From Candidatus Latescibacterota bacterium (GTDB taxonomy: Bacteria > JAAXHH01 > JABIQT01), in contig JABIQT010000174.1 in assembly GCA_018667995.1 (NCBI GenBank), positions 1 through 5,985 of the forward strand: a stretch of DNA of 5,985 bases. Direction: 5' to 3'. Every line of letters starts with the position of its first letter. Position 1 is the stretch's first letter. The translations under genes and the position numbers were made by a program. Shown one piece after another: positions 1-5,936 of this stretch. The notes under the pieces were generated by a model that worked only from the letters and a program-made list of their open reading frames with translations, searched no databases and had not been told where the DNA came from.

Positions 1-58
1 TAATGTAGCGTCGAATAGGCTGATTTAAGGGCGGGACTAACAAATAGGACTGCCTACA

Positions 59-862
59 TCAACCTCGTTCAAGATCGGCCAAGTCGGGTTTCGGTCGGCC
101 GTTCTCCCGATCCCACTGCCATGACTCTGTATAGGGCGGCTGGGCTTCGACACCAAATATAATCCGCCCGTCGACTCCCGCACGTTCGAGTACCTCCTGC
201 TTGACTACCCGAGCCATTTCATATTCGCATTTGGTCCATCGACGACGCCAGGGACTCAGAACGGCGTATCTCGGATTGTCCGTCCGATTCCTCGTCGTGC
301 CGTGCCAGGTATTGACGTCAAAGACGATGGCTGACCCTTCTGCGGCAACAGCGGTAATAGCGTTCTCATAGGCTCCATCCGGGATATCGAGGGACGGGTA
401 TTTATGGCTTCCGGGGACCAGTTGCGTAGCGCCGTTTGACTCCGTGAAAGCATTTAGACAGAAAACCACATTCACAGCCATTGGGTGGCTCGTAACACGA
501 CGCCCTTCGTCGGCCGGGGCCATTGAGGCTTCTCGGTTATGCCCGGTGATTGCTCCGTCAGAATGAAGACCGCGTCCGCCTTCGCCAGGCTGAACTACCG
601 AGCCATAAATGGCACTGAGTAGTGCGTCCAAACCGATGAAGTGGCGGATCAAACGTACAAGATCGGGGAGTTGATAGAACCGCTCAAATATACGAGCTTT
701 GTTGAACAAGCACTCGAACGATCCCCTCGCGCGATCCGGATATCTGGTTTCCAGCTCACGTCTCGCCGCGGCACATTCCTTGGTGGTAAGTAGGTCTGGC
801 AAAATCGTATAGCCGTCCGATGTAAATGACTCGCAATGGCGATCAAACGTGTCCTGATTCAC
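59..862 (-). CDS. PhyH-family Fe(II)/2-oxoglutarate-dependent dioxygenase
   Basis: This 267-residue protein has the full signature of the phytanoyl-CoA dioxygenase (PhyH) family, which hydroxylates small organic substrates with Fe(II), O2 and 2-oxoglutarate in the cytoplasm. Visible residues are the HxD iron ligands H100 and D102 (GLHSDG), the distal ligand H187 (TWHGTTRN), and R198 (NPRYAV) eleven residues later, where the family binds the 2-oxoglutarate carboxylate. The typical NGATQLVPGSHK segment lies at 143-154, and an N-terminal DGYTILPDLL (16-25) matches the usual start of the fold. Length is normal. Translation starts at GTG (862-860), supported by AAGGAG five bases upstream. It is last in the minus-strand series but lies 449 bases from the epimerase, so it may have its own promoter. 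The 58 bases downstream show no convincing terminator. The substrate is not predictable because the family is very diverse. Confidence 0.93.
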   Translation of the reverse strand: MNQDTFDRHCESFTSDGYTILPDLLTTKECAAARRELETRYPDRARGSFECLFNKARIFERFYQLPDLVRLIRHFIGLDALLSAIYGSVVQPGEGGRGLHSDGAITGHNREASMAPADEGRRVTSHPMAVNVVFCLNAFTESNGATQLVPGSHKYPSLDIPDGAYENAITAVAAEGSAIVFDVNTWHGTTRNRTDNPRYAVLSPWRRRWTKCEYEMARVVKQEVLERAGVDGRIIFGVEAQPPYTESWQWDRENGRPKPDLADLERG

Positions 863-867
863 TCCGA

Positions 868-873
868 CTCCTT
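868..873 (-). promoter_or_regulatory. Ribosome binding site for the GTG-started PhyH gene
   Basis: AAGGAG on the minus strand, with a five-base spacer (TCGGA) before GTG at 862-860. This near-perfect Shine-Dalgarno sequence fixes the non-ATG start, which gives an N-terminus that suits the family. Confidence 0.8.
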
Positions 874-936
874 AACTCGATTCATTCTTACTAGTATGGA
901 TCTATTGTTGCCCACAGTGGGGAATAACAAAGGATA

Positions 937-1083
937 TCAGAGGCCTGGCCATTTCGAAGGATCTGACTCGCTAGTTCCCTCCATCAGGCGCAGCAACAGC
1001 ACGGTCACGAACACGTTACGGGGCCAGGTCAGGAAGAGGCTTTCCCAGTCTTTCAGAGCATCAAATATGATGCCGAAATCCAT
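937..1083 (-). CDS. Small hypothetical ORF, 48 codons, possible gene remnant
   Basis: An ATG-started frame encodes 48 residues beginning MDFGIIFDALKDWESLF, with a hydrophobic stretch near residues 25-34 (NVFVTVLLLRL) and the end SKWPGL. Codon third positions are rich in G and C (many CTG, GTG, ATC, GGC), as in the flanking genes, which argues for present or former coding. Against it, there is no Shine-Dalgarno sequence before the ATG. An in-frame TTG four codons upstream is the only alternative start before a TAG. A different frame just upstream (residues RPAWFFDIWSVPIQNNSG, ending near 1093) also looks coding-like, so this could be the broken remains of a longer protein. I recognise no family. 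Confidence 0.25.
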   Translation of the reverse strand: MDFGIIFDALKDWESLFLTWPRNVFVTVLLLRLMEGTSESDPSKWPGL

Positions 1084-1095
1084 GTATTCTGTCAA
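1067..1095 (-). promoter_or_regulatory. Possible sigma-70 type promoter upstream of PhyH
   Basis: A perfect TTGACA (1090-1095, minus strand) is followed after 17 bases by CATCAT (1067-1072), which matches four of six bases of the -10 consensus. Transcription would start about 200 bases before the PhyH GTG. The -10 is weak and the boxes overlap the small ORF at 937-1083, so the two calls partly exclude each other. Confidence 0.22.
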
Positions 1096-1196
1096 CCGCT
1101 ATTGTTTTGGATTGGGACGGACCAGATATCGAAGAACCAGGCGGGTCTACCTGATTGATTAAGTCACGAGATGGAATGCACCTGAACAGCAGATGT

Positions 1197-1317
1197 TTAC
1201 TGGACCGAATAGGTCCAGAATAGACTCATTGCTTCATCAGGGCGGGCGATGATCAGGAGAGCGACCGTCGGGGAATACGGGATTTTGCGAGCGGTTTCAG
1301 CCAGGAGGGTGTCATTT
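1197..1317 (-). other. Possible frameshifted 3' end of the epimerase gene
   Basis: The epimerase frame ends CTG AAA TGA. If the AAA at 1315-1317 were AA, reading would continue as TLNDTLLAETARKIPYSP and on to a TAA at 1197-1199, giving about 319 residues. The family commonly ends with a helix of the type xLxETxxW/Ix after the GFxPxxTL motif, and GFVPERSTL followed by NDTLLAETARKI fits that pattern. Third-position bases in the continuation are mostly G or C. The sequence after about SPTV is less family-like, so the original stop may have been elsewhere. Confidence 0.35.
1200..1218 (-). repeat. Perfect 7-bp inverted repeat (hairpin) after the epimerase
   Basis: On the minus strand CTGGACC-TATTC-GGTCCAG forms a perfect seven-base-pair stem with a five-base loop, about 94 bases after the epimerase stop. 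It is followed by TAAACATC rather than a run of T, so it is not a standard intrinsic terminator. It lies directly before the TAA of the alternative frame that may be the lost end of the epimerase. It could slow or end transcription, protect mRNA, or be chance. Confidence 0.4.
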
Positions 1318-2157
1318 CAGCGTACTCCGCTCCGGCACAAACCCTATTTCATGGGCAATACGAGAGATGTCGTAGACAGGGTCGAACTCGTGCCCCGGTT
1401 GTTCGTAGTGAGACAGGTCCAGATTGGGGTTATCGTCGCCGTACCAGCCACGAAGAATGTCTGCAACTGGGTCCGCCGCGCAGGCAGGGCTGCCGACGGC
1501 ATTCATGATCCTCACCCCCGGTTTGTGCGGGGATTCTGCCGCCATGGTGAAGCACCTGATGGCGTCGCTTGCATACATAACCGAAAGGCCGCCAAGAGCC
1601 CACTCCGTCAGGGGCCCGACGGAGCGCTGCGTGGGCGTCGAGTCATCCGGGGCAATGCTGGCGAGGCGAATATTGATGATGTCCACCTCATTACACTGAC
1701 GTGAGAGATACCGGGTCATCTCTTCCATCAGGTACTTCGACAGGCCATAGCCGTCACGATCCAGACAAGGATGCTCGTCTGGAATCGGAACCTGCAAGGG
1801 CCTGAACCGAACCGACTGAAAGCCCACCGCCGCGATGGAACTGGCCAGCACGAATTTTCGACAACCTCTGTCGAGTGCATAACGCATCACCTGATGCGCC
1901 CCGAGTACATTGACGCGCAGTCCATCCGCCTCCGTACATCCGCCGGTGACCGCGGCCAGATGGATAACCACATCGAAACTGTGGCTATCCATCTGGTTCA
2001 GCGCTTCCTGTTCCGTGAAATCGCCCTCGTAGATTACTGCGTCCGACACCTGCGTATGCTGTCTTGAGAGACATACGACGTCGTGGCGATCTACCATAGA
2101 CTGTGCCAATTGTCTACCGATAAATCCGCTCGTGCCGGTAATCAAGATGCGACTCAT
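1312..2157 (-). CDS. NAD(P)-dependent epimerase/dehydratase, extended SDR
   Basis: This 281-residue protein is an extended short-chain dehydrogenase/reductase of the sugar-nucleotide epimerase/dehydratase type. The Rossmann motif GTSGFIG (8-14) binds NAD(P); DVVIHLAA (62-69) and the NVLGAHQVMRYA helix (83-94) are family hallmarks. The catalytic residues are the ASS serines (106-107) and Y137-x3-K141 (YGLSK). The C-terminal half, where substrate is bound, carries an ERSTL-type end typical of the group, but the chain stops some 30-40 residues earlier than most members (usually 300-330), consistent with a frameshift at 1315-1317. The start has a modest ribosome binding site (AAAGG, seven bases from ATG) in the 31-base gap after the aminotransferase gene, with which it is probably co-transcribed. 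The substrate, a nucleotide sugar or another polyol or carbonyl compound, is unknown. Confidence 0.9.
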   Translation of the reverse strand: MSRILITGTSGFIGRQLAQSMVDRHDVVCLSRQHTQVSDAVIYEGDFTEQEALNQMDSHSFDVVIHLAAVTGGCTEADGLRVNVLGAHQVMRYALDRGCRKFVLASSIAAVGFQSVRFRPLQVPIPDEHPCLDRDGYGLSKYLMEEMTRYLSRQCNEVDIINIRLASIAPDDSTPTQRSVGPLTEWALGGLSVMYASDAIRCFTMAAESPHKPGVRIMNAVGSPACAADPVADILRGWYGDDNPNLDLSHYEQPGHEFDPVYDISRIAHEIGFVPERSTLK

Positions 2158-2188
2158 GAATATGCCTTTCCGTGAGCGATTCTTACCA

Positions 2189-3433
2189 TCAGCTCTTGAT
2201 CATTAGCTTCTGGAAGACGTTGAGGAAAACTTCCGTCTCCGGAGCCGTGCCGGCAGAGACTCGAATCCAGGTCGGCTGAGTGTCCCTGTTCCTCGCGGCA
2301 ACCTTGACGCGTTCCTTGAACATCTCGCGCACGAATTCGTCTCCGTCACGCCCCACATTGACCATGAAGAAGTTCCCCTGGCCTGGAAGATACTCCACAC
2401 CCATTCTATCAAAGACTTCATAGCAGCGGTCGTGAAAGGCCCACACCATCTCACGCGACCTGTTGAGGTGATTGAGATCCTTCACCGACTCAAGGGCGGC
2501 CGATAGGGGTAGGACAGGTGGAAATCCCGCACTCATGTAGAATCGCAGTTTGTCCTGTATGGCCTGACTGCAAACCGAGTAGCCCATGCGAATTCCCGCG
2601 AGACCATATCCTTTTGAGAACGTGCGTACGACGATCACGTTGTCATGGGCAATGGCCAGCGGTACGGCTCTCTGGTAGTCGACGTCACGACCGAAATGGA
2701 TGTAGGCTTCATCGATTACCACGATCACATCCTTGGGTACAGCCTTCACGAATGCTTCAATCTCTTCGTACGAGAGCAGGGTACCGGTAGGATTGTTCGG
2801 ATTTGTGATAACGACCATGCGCGTCTTCGGCGTCACAGCTTTCAACATAGCCGGTAGGTCATGACGATAGTCACTGGTGAGTGGCACGCTCGTGACGTCT
2901 ATAGGCACCCCGAACTCTTCCTTTACCGCCAAAGCCGTCCGCTGAATGGATGTGTATCCGCCCAGCACATCGACGACGTCGCCACCTTCCCGGCTCAGGT
3001 AGGCTATGGGAAGAATCTTCAGGAATTGCGATGAGCCCATATAGGTCAGGATGTACGGCGACAGTATTGGGCTACGTGAGGAAGCTGGTTCGACTTTATT
3101 GAGCGTGACACCATCGTAGTCTGCGAGAGCCTCAACGACCGAGTATTCGAGATCTCGACTGTCCCGAGTATACCTGTTTACGCCCGTTAGATTATCGGCC
3201 GCTGCCTGAATAGCACGGATCGAGGGACCGTTTGGATTCTCGTTCAGCGAAAGATCTACACGTCCCGGAGCGAGACCTATAGAGCGGATATCCCGTACCG
3301 ACGTGGATCCCGTAAGCATCTGCTGTGCGGTGGCCATCGTCGGGGAAAGAGTCAGAGCAGCTCCTCCCAGCAAGGCGCCCTTCAAGAAACCGCGACGGGA
3401 CAGCTCGTTTTGTGACTCGTGTTCGTTCTGCAT
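2189..3433 (-). CDS. Tat-exported HisC-like PLP aminotransferase (fold type I)
   Basis: This 414-residue pyridoxal-phosphate aminotransferase is closest in pattern to histidinol-phosphate aminotransferases. The N-terminus is a complete Tat signal: SRRGFLK (12-18), a Gly/Ala/Leu-rich core, and ATA (34-36) before Q37 as a likely signal peptidase I site. Mature domain motifs are LNENPNGPS (63-71), TNPNNPTG (210-217), DEAYIHF (241-247, D241 pairing with the PLP ring nitrogen), RTFSKGYGLAGIRMGY (270-285) with K274 as Schiff-base lysine and R282 as phosphate contact, and R391 (WIRVSAGT) in the place of the substrate-carboxylate arginine. A strong ribosome binding site, AGGAG at 3440-3444, lies six bases from the ATG. 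HisC itself is cytoplasmic, so this is probably not the histidine-pathway enzyme; it would act folded and cofactor-loaded in the periplasm, or the signal may serve as an anchor. The amino donor and acceptor are unknown. Confidence 0.92.
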   Translation of the reverse strand: MQNEHESQNELSRRGFLKGALLGGAALTLSPTMATAQQMLTGSTSVRDIRSIGLAPGRVDLSLNENPNGPSIRAIQAAADNLTGVNRYTRDSRDLEYSVVEALADYDGVTLNKVEPASSRSPILSPYILTYMGSSQFLKILPIAYLSREGGDVVDVLGGYTSIQRTALAVKEEFGVPIDVTSVPLTSDYRHDLPAMLKAVTPKTRMVVITNPNNPTGTLLSYEEIEAFVKAVPKDVIVVIDEAYIHFGRDVDYQRAVPLAIAHDNVIVVRTFSKGYGLAGIRMGYSVCSQAIQDKLRFYMSAGFPPVLPLSAALESVKDLNHLNRSREMVWAFHDRCYEVFDRMGVEYLPGQGNFFMVNVGRDGDEFVREMFKERVKVAARNRDTQPTWIRVSAGTAPETEVFLNVFQKLMIKS

Positions 3434-3460
3434 GGTTATCTCCTGTGATGTATGATTGTC

Positions 3461-3484
3461 TTGGTGTGCTGTGATCTACACCAA
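3461..3484. repeat. Perfect 7-bp inverted repeat ahead of the aminotransferase gene
   Basis: TTGGTGT (3461-3467) and ACACCAA (3478-3484) form a perfect inverted repeat around a ten-base centre, 28 bases before the aminotransferase start codon. It begins four bases downstream of a -10-like box (3489-3494), at about the expected transcription start. The position suits an operator for a dimeric regulator or a 5'-end mRNA hairpin. It is not followed by a T run on either strand, so a terminator is unlikely. Confidence 0.45.
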
Positions 3485-3488
3485 ACGA

Positions 3489-3494
3489 ATTATC
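3489..3494 (-). promoter_or_regulatory. Possible -10 box for the aminotransferase-epimerase unit
   Basis: GATAAT on the minus strand matches five of six bases of TATAAT, in the 174-base gap before the aminotransferase gene. At 17 bases upstream the -35 position reads GATAAC, a poor match. ATGACA lies 22 bases away, too far for a normal spacing. If real, this promoter would need an activator or use a different -35. Confidence 0.3.
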
Positions 3495-3607
3495 GCATTC
3501 AAGAAAGGTGGTTATCTGTCATGAGCGATTGCTACAAATGAACGACAATCTCCATGGACCTTCGCCAGATCGGATTTACCGATATGGGTCGGAACGTGAA
3601 CAGAAAA

Positions 3608-4765
3608 TCATCTCAATCTATCTGTTGCTCCTAAACTCAGTATCTGAGACGCTGTACCTCCCATTATCCACGCCAAGTCCTTCTCGCTGAGAAAACCGCA
3701 ATACTTCTCGATCCAGTCACGCGATTGCCGATAGGTACAGAATCGATTCTGAAACGGCATATCAGTGCCCCATAGCAGCCTCCGGGCACCAATCTTATCG
3801 ACCATCTCTGCCAGGGATGACTGCACTTCTTTATATGGAAAATCAAACCAGTCTCCGACTCGGACCGGAAAGCATACTTCCATATGGCAGTTCTGATTTT
3901 CAAATGGTTCCCAGACTGCACTCGGAAGGTTGATGCGGTTTCCATCTCGATACATGCGATAGGGAAATCCGTGCGTGATGCTGCAGATGGTATCGGGATA
4001 TCTATTCATCCATCGAACGAGCGTCTGCAACTCCTCCAGGTAACTTGTCTCCTCGCTTTGGGCCGACGCTTCCCCACGGATGGTGGATGGACGCGATCCG
4101 AGTGTAAAGAAGATTGGTATACCCAGGGACGTCATAGCTTGCCAGAAAGGACGATACGGACCGTCATCCCACGGGTCCAAACATCCCATGTAAGCCAGGG
4201 AGGCGTTGAATTTGAGCGCATGCAATCGGTGCTCTCTAATGGCGCGTTCGACGCGGGACAGCATAAGGTCCGGCTCACCGGCGATCCGAGATTCATCAAC
4301 CGGGGCCATGGCTCGCAGGCGATCAGGATAGGCCTCAATGCAATCCCGTAGAAACTCGGCATAGCCCTCGCCGGCTCCAAGCATGGGATTCGTGTGCAGC
4401 AGCGCGAGATCGACACCAGCATAGTCCATCTCGCTAATAAGACTCATGGGCGTATATGCGCCGTTCACGAGATTCGGCGGGTAAAAGTACTTCGTATAAG
4501 TTTCGCCGTCATGTTCCCACAGAACACGACCTTCATCACCGTCGAATCTCAGATTTCGATCTGGTAGATGGTCCAGATCGTGGGCACCAGTCGGGTCGAG
4601 CGCGGTCGTTGCCTCAGGCATCCTGGCAAGATCTCGGAGTCGGATTGCTGGCTGGTGATGCACGGAATAGGACGCTTGAATCCACCGTCGGTGCGTCTCA
4701 GAATCCGCATGTCCCGCAGGATCGTCGGCGGGTTCAAAACAATAGGCGTGAGAATCGATAATCAT
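3608..4765 (-). CDS. Amidohydrolase-2 (ACMSD-like TIM barrel) family protein, altered metal site
   Basis: This 385-residue protein has the frame of the amidohydrolase-2 family, TIM-barrel hydrolases and decarboxylases such as ACMSD. Recognisable parts are IIDSHAYCF at the start (2-10), MDYAGVD (113-119), AYPDRLRAMAPVD (145-157), LHALKFN with K185, ICSITHGFPY with H265, RLLWGTDMPF (329-338) with D335, and the closing GGTASQILSL. Two usual metal ligands are absent: the N-terminal HxH reads H6-A-Y8, and the strand-5 position that is normally H reads T221 (PIFFTLG). H6, H265 and D335 remain. The enzyme may therefore use another metal geometry, or none. An N-terminal insertion (about 15-110) is longer than in ACMSD. 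The ATG lies 8 bases after the TPR gene stop with no Shine-Dalgarno sequence visible, which suggests translational coupling. No substrate can be named. Confidence 0.85.
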   Translation of the reverse strand: MIIDSHAYCFEPADDPAGHADSETHRRWIQASYSVHHQPAIRLRDLARMPEATTALDPTGAHDLDHLPDRNLRFDGDEGRVLWEHDGETYTKYFYPPNLVNGAYTPMSLISEMDYAGVDLALLHTNPMLGAGEGYAEFLRDCIEAYPDRLRAMAPVDESRIAGEPDLMLSRVERAIREHRLHALKFNASLAYMGCLDPWDDGPYRPFWQAMTSLGIPIFFTLGSRPSTIRGEASAQSEETSYLEELQTLVRWMNRYPDTICSITHGFPYRMYRDGNRINLPSAVWEPFENQNCHMEVCFPVRVGDWFDFPYKEVQSSLAEMVDKIGARRLLWGTDMPFQNRFCTYRQSRDWIEKYCGFLSEKDLAWIMGGTASQILSLGATDRLR

Positions 4766-4773
4766 AGGCAGGT

Positions 4774-5757
4774 TTAGAGATCTTCACGGGCCTGAAGAAG
4801 ATCATATTCGGCGGGCCAGAATCCCTGAGGACTGGCATCGATGATTTCTTCCCACAGTAATTGCGCATAGGCTTTATTTCCATCAATGAGAGCTTTCGTC
4901 GCAATAGCAAATTTCACGATGCTGTCTGCCTCAGGTAGCAACTCCTCCTCGCTACGAACGCCCTTGAAATACAAGACCGCATCGTAGTAAGTGAAGTTCT
5001 CGACGAGGTCCAATCCCTCAGGAACTGCATCGGCCAGATTCGCGGCTTCTTCGTGTCGACCCAGTCTCCTCAGAGCCAGATAACGCCAATAGGTCGTGGC
5101 GACCAGACGATCCGCGTGGTCCGTCAGCGGTTCTCGCGCCGAACGTTCCATACCCCTCAAAACGCCCTCATAATCACCCGCGGCCCAGCTGGTCTGACCA
5201 AGATAGTAATGAATATTGGATCGGTAAGTGCCCAGGAACTGATGTCTCGCATTTATGATGCCGTCCGGCTCGAAGGAATCCTGAACATGCTCCACCAGTT
5301 CAGCGGCCCGCCGGTAATCTGCCAAGGCCGCCTCTATCTTTCGGGATCTCGCCAGATGTCGGCCTCTAAACCTGAGCAACTTGTAGCTGTTGGGAAACTT
5401 TTCCAGCCCTTGCGTAAATACTTCAATAGCTTCCGACCACCGCGTCAGATAGCCAAGCCGGCGGCCCAGCCAGATATAGGAATCCTCCCTCTCCGGAGCC
5501 ACCATCCGGACCGCCCATGCGATTTCAAGGTCCTTTTGTAGCCGTGCCCGGACTTGAGGACTCCAATCCGGTATCCGAAGCGGTTCTCCGGTCATGGTCG
5601 TGGTCTTAGCGCTCCTGCCACTCCCCATAGTCCCGGACTGAGTCTGTCCGGAAGCGGGGGTACTCACAGCGCAGGAAATCAGTATTGCGACCACCAATGA
5701 GGGCAGGTGCTGGCTCAGGACATTTCGAAATGTCTCCTGATACTTTTTCGGGTACAT
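4774..5757 (-). CDS. Exported TPR-repeat protein
   Basis: This 327-residue protein has an N-terminal export signal: a basic start (MYPKKYQ), a hydrophobic core LPSLVVAILIS (18-28), and either a lipobox-like LISC with C29 or a signal peptidase I site after ASG (35-37). A Ser/Thr/Gly-rich linker runs to about 58. The rest is helical with tetratricopeptide repeats, the clearest at about 92-125 (YIWLGRRLGYLTRWSEAIEV), 126-158 (LARSRKIEAALADYRRA) and 182-209 (YYLGQTSWAAGDYEG); weaker units lie near 222-245 (YWRYLALRRLGRHEEAANLA) and 284-315. TPRs are protein-binding scaffolds, so this is probably a periplasmic or membrane-attached adaptor rather than an enzyme. AGGAG at 5763-5767 lies five bases before the ATG. 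It is first in the minus-strand series, 8 bases ahead of the amidohydrolase. The family gives no specific partner. Confidence 0.88.
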   Translation of the reverse strand: MYPKKYQETFRNVLSQHLPSLVVAILISCAVSTPASGQTQSGTMGSGRSAKTTTMTGEPLRIPDWSPQVRARLQKDLEIAWAVRMVAPEREDSYIWLGRRLGYLTRWSEAIEVFTQGLEKFPNSYKLLRFRGRHLARSRKIEAALADYRRAAELVEHVQDSFEPDGIINARHQFLGTYRSNIHYYLGQTSWAAGDYEGVLRGMERSAREPLTDHADRLVATTYWRYLALRRLGRHEEAANLADAVPEGLDLVENFTYYDAVLYFKGVRSEEELLPEADSIVKFAIATKALIDGNKAYAQLLWEEIIDASPQGFWPAEYDLLQAREDL

Positions 5758-5792
5758 ACATACTCCTGTAGCCGGATCAGATTCGGCCTGGT

Positions 5793-5821
5793 ATCATATT
5801 TTATTTTTTCGTGTCTTTCTA
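5793..5821 (-). promoter_or_regulatory. Probable sigma-70 promoter of the TPR-amidohydrolase unit
   Basis: On the minus strand, TAGAAA (5816-5821, four of six against TTGACA) is followed after exactly 17 bases by TATGAT (5793-5798, five of six against TATAAT). The spacer is A-rich, and transcription would start near 5786, giving a leader of about 30 bases with AGGAG at 5763-5767. The -35 overlaps a perfect 10-bp palindrome, TTTCTAGAAA (5816-5825), which may be an operator half or chance in AT-rich DNA. Confidence 0.55.
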
Positions 5822-5927
5822 GAAATTTGATTTATCTTTTCCCTAACAGCAAGCAAAATCAGAAGGATTGCCCGGGTGGCGTTATGCCGTCGCCATCGCG
5901 GCAAGCTTCTCACATAGATACCTGGAC

Positions 5928-5931
5928 AGGA
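5928..5931 (+). promoter_or_regulatory. Ribosome binding site of the FAD-oxidase gene
   Basis: AGGA on the plus strand, five bases before the ATG at 5937. It supports the start of the partial gene at the right edge. Confidence 0.6.
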
Positions 5932-5936
5932 TATTC

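Larger units (their letters stand above)
863..1311. other. 449-base gap between epimerase and PhyH genes
   Basis: No full-length recognisable gene lies here. On the minus strand, in order of transcription, it holds a 39-codon open stretch that may be the frameshifted tail of the epimerase (1313-1197), a perfect 7-bp hairpin (1200-1218), a TTGACA box (1090-1095), a 48-codon coding-like ORF (1083-937), an 11-bp dyad CCCAC-A-GTGGG (911-921) and the PhyH ribosome binding site. A 108-codon plus-strand frame (836-1162) overlaps the PhyH start and resembles no family. The density of short, coding-like but interrupted frames on the minus strand suggests either a decayed gene or a regulated leader. 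Confidence 0.6.

Noticed and set aside
1-58. Terminator or further gene downstream of PhyH
   Set aside because: Only scattered 5-bp complementarities (TAGGC/GCCTA, TGTAG/CTACA) with long loops are present, without a T run, and the stretch is too short to show a gene.
911-921. CCCAC-A-GTGGG dyad as a hairpin or terminator
   Set aside because: A one-base centre cannot form a hairpin loop and no T run follows; as an operator it is too short to support alone.
836-1162. 108-codon plus-strand frame across the PhyH start and gap
   Set aside because: It overlaps the PhyH 5' end and its ribosome binding site, has a low-complexity Ser/Arg-rich translation with no recognisable motif, and the minus strand of the same region looks more coding-like.
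1249-1704. 151-codon plus-strand frame
   Set aside because: It is antisense to the epimerase, which has clear SDR motifs; the translation is rich in Arg and Val as expected of a shadow frame.
3569-3583. ATCGG-ATTTA-CCGAT stem after the amidohydrolase stop as a terminator
   Set aside because: The stem has only five base pairs and no T run follows it on the minus strand.
3884-4351. 155-codon plus-strand frame
   Set aside because: It lies entirely opposite the amidohydrolase gene and shows no family motif.
5053-5541. 162-codon plus-strand frame
   Set aside because: It lies entirely opposite the TPR gene, whose repeats and signal peptide are clear.
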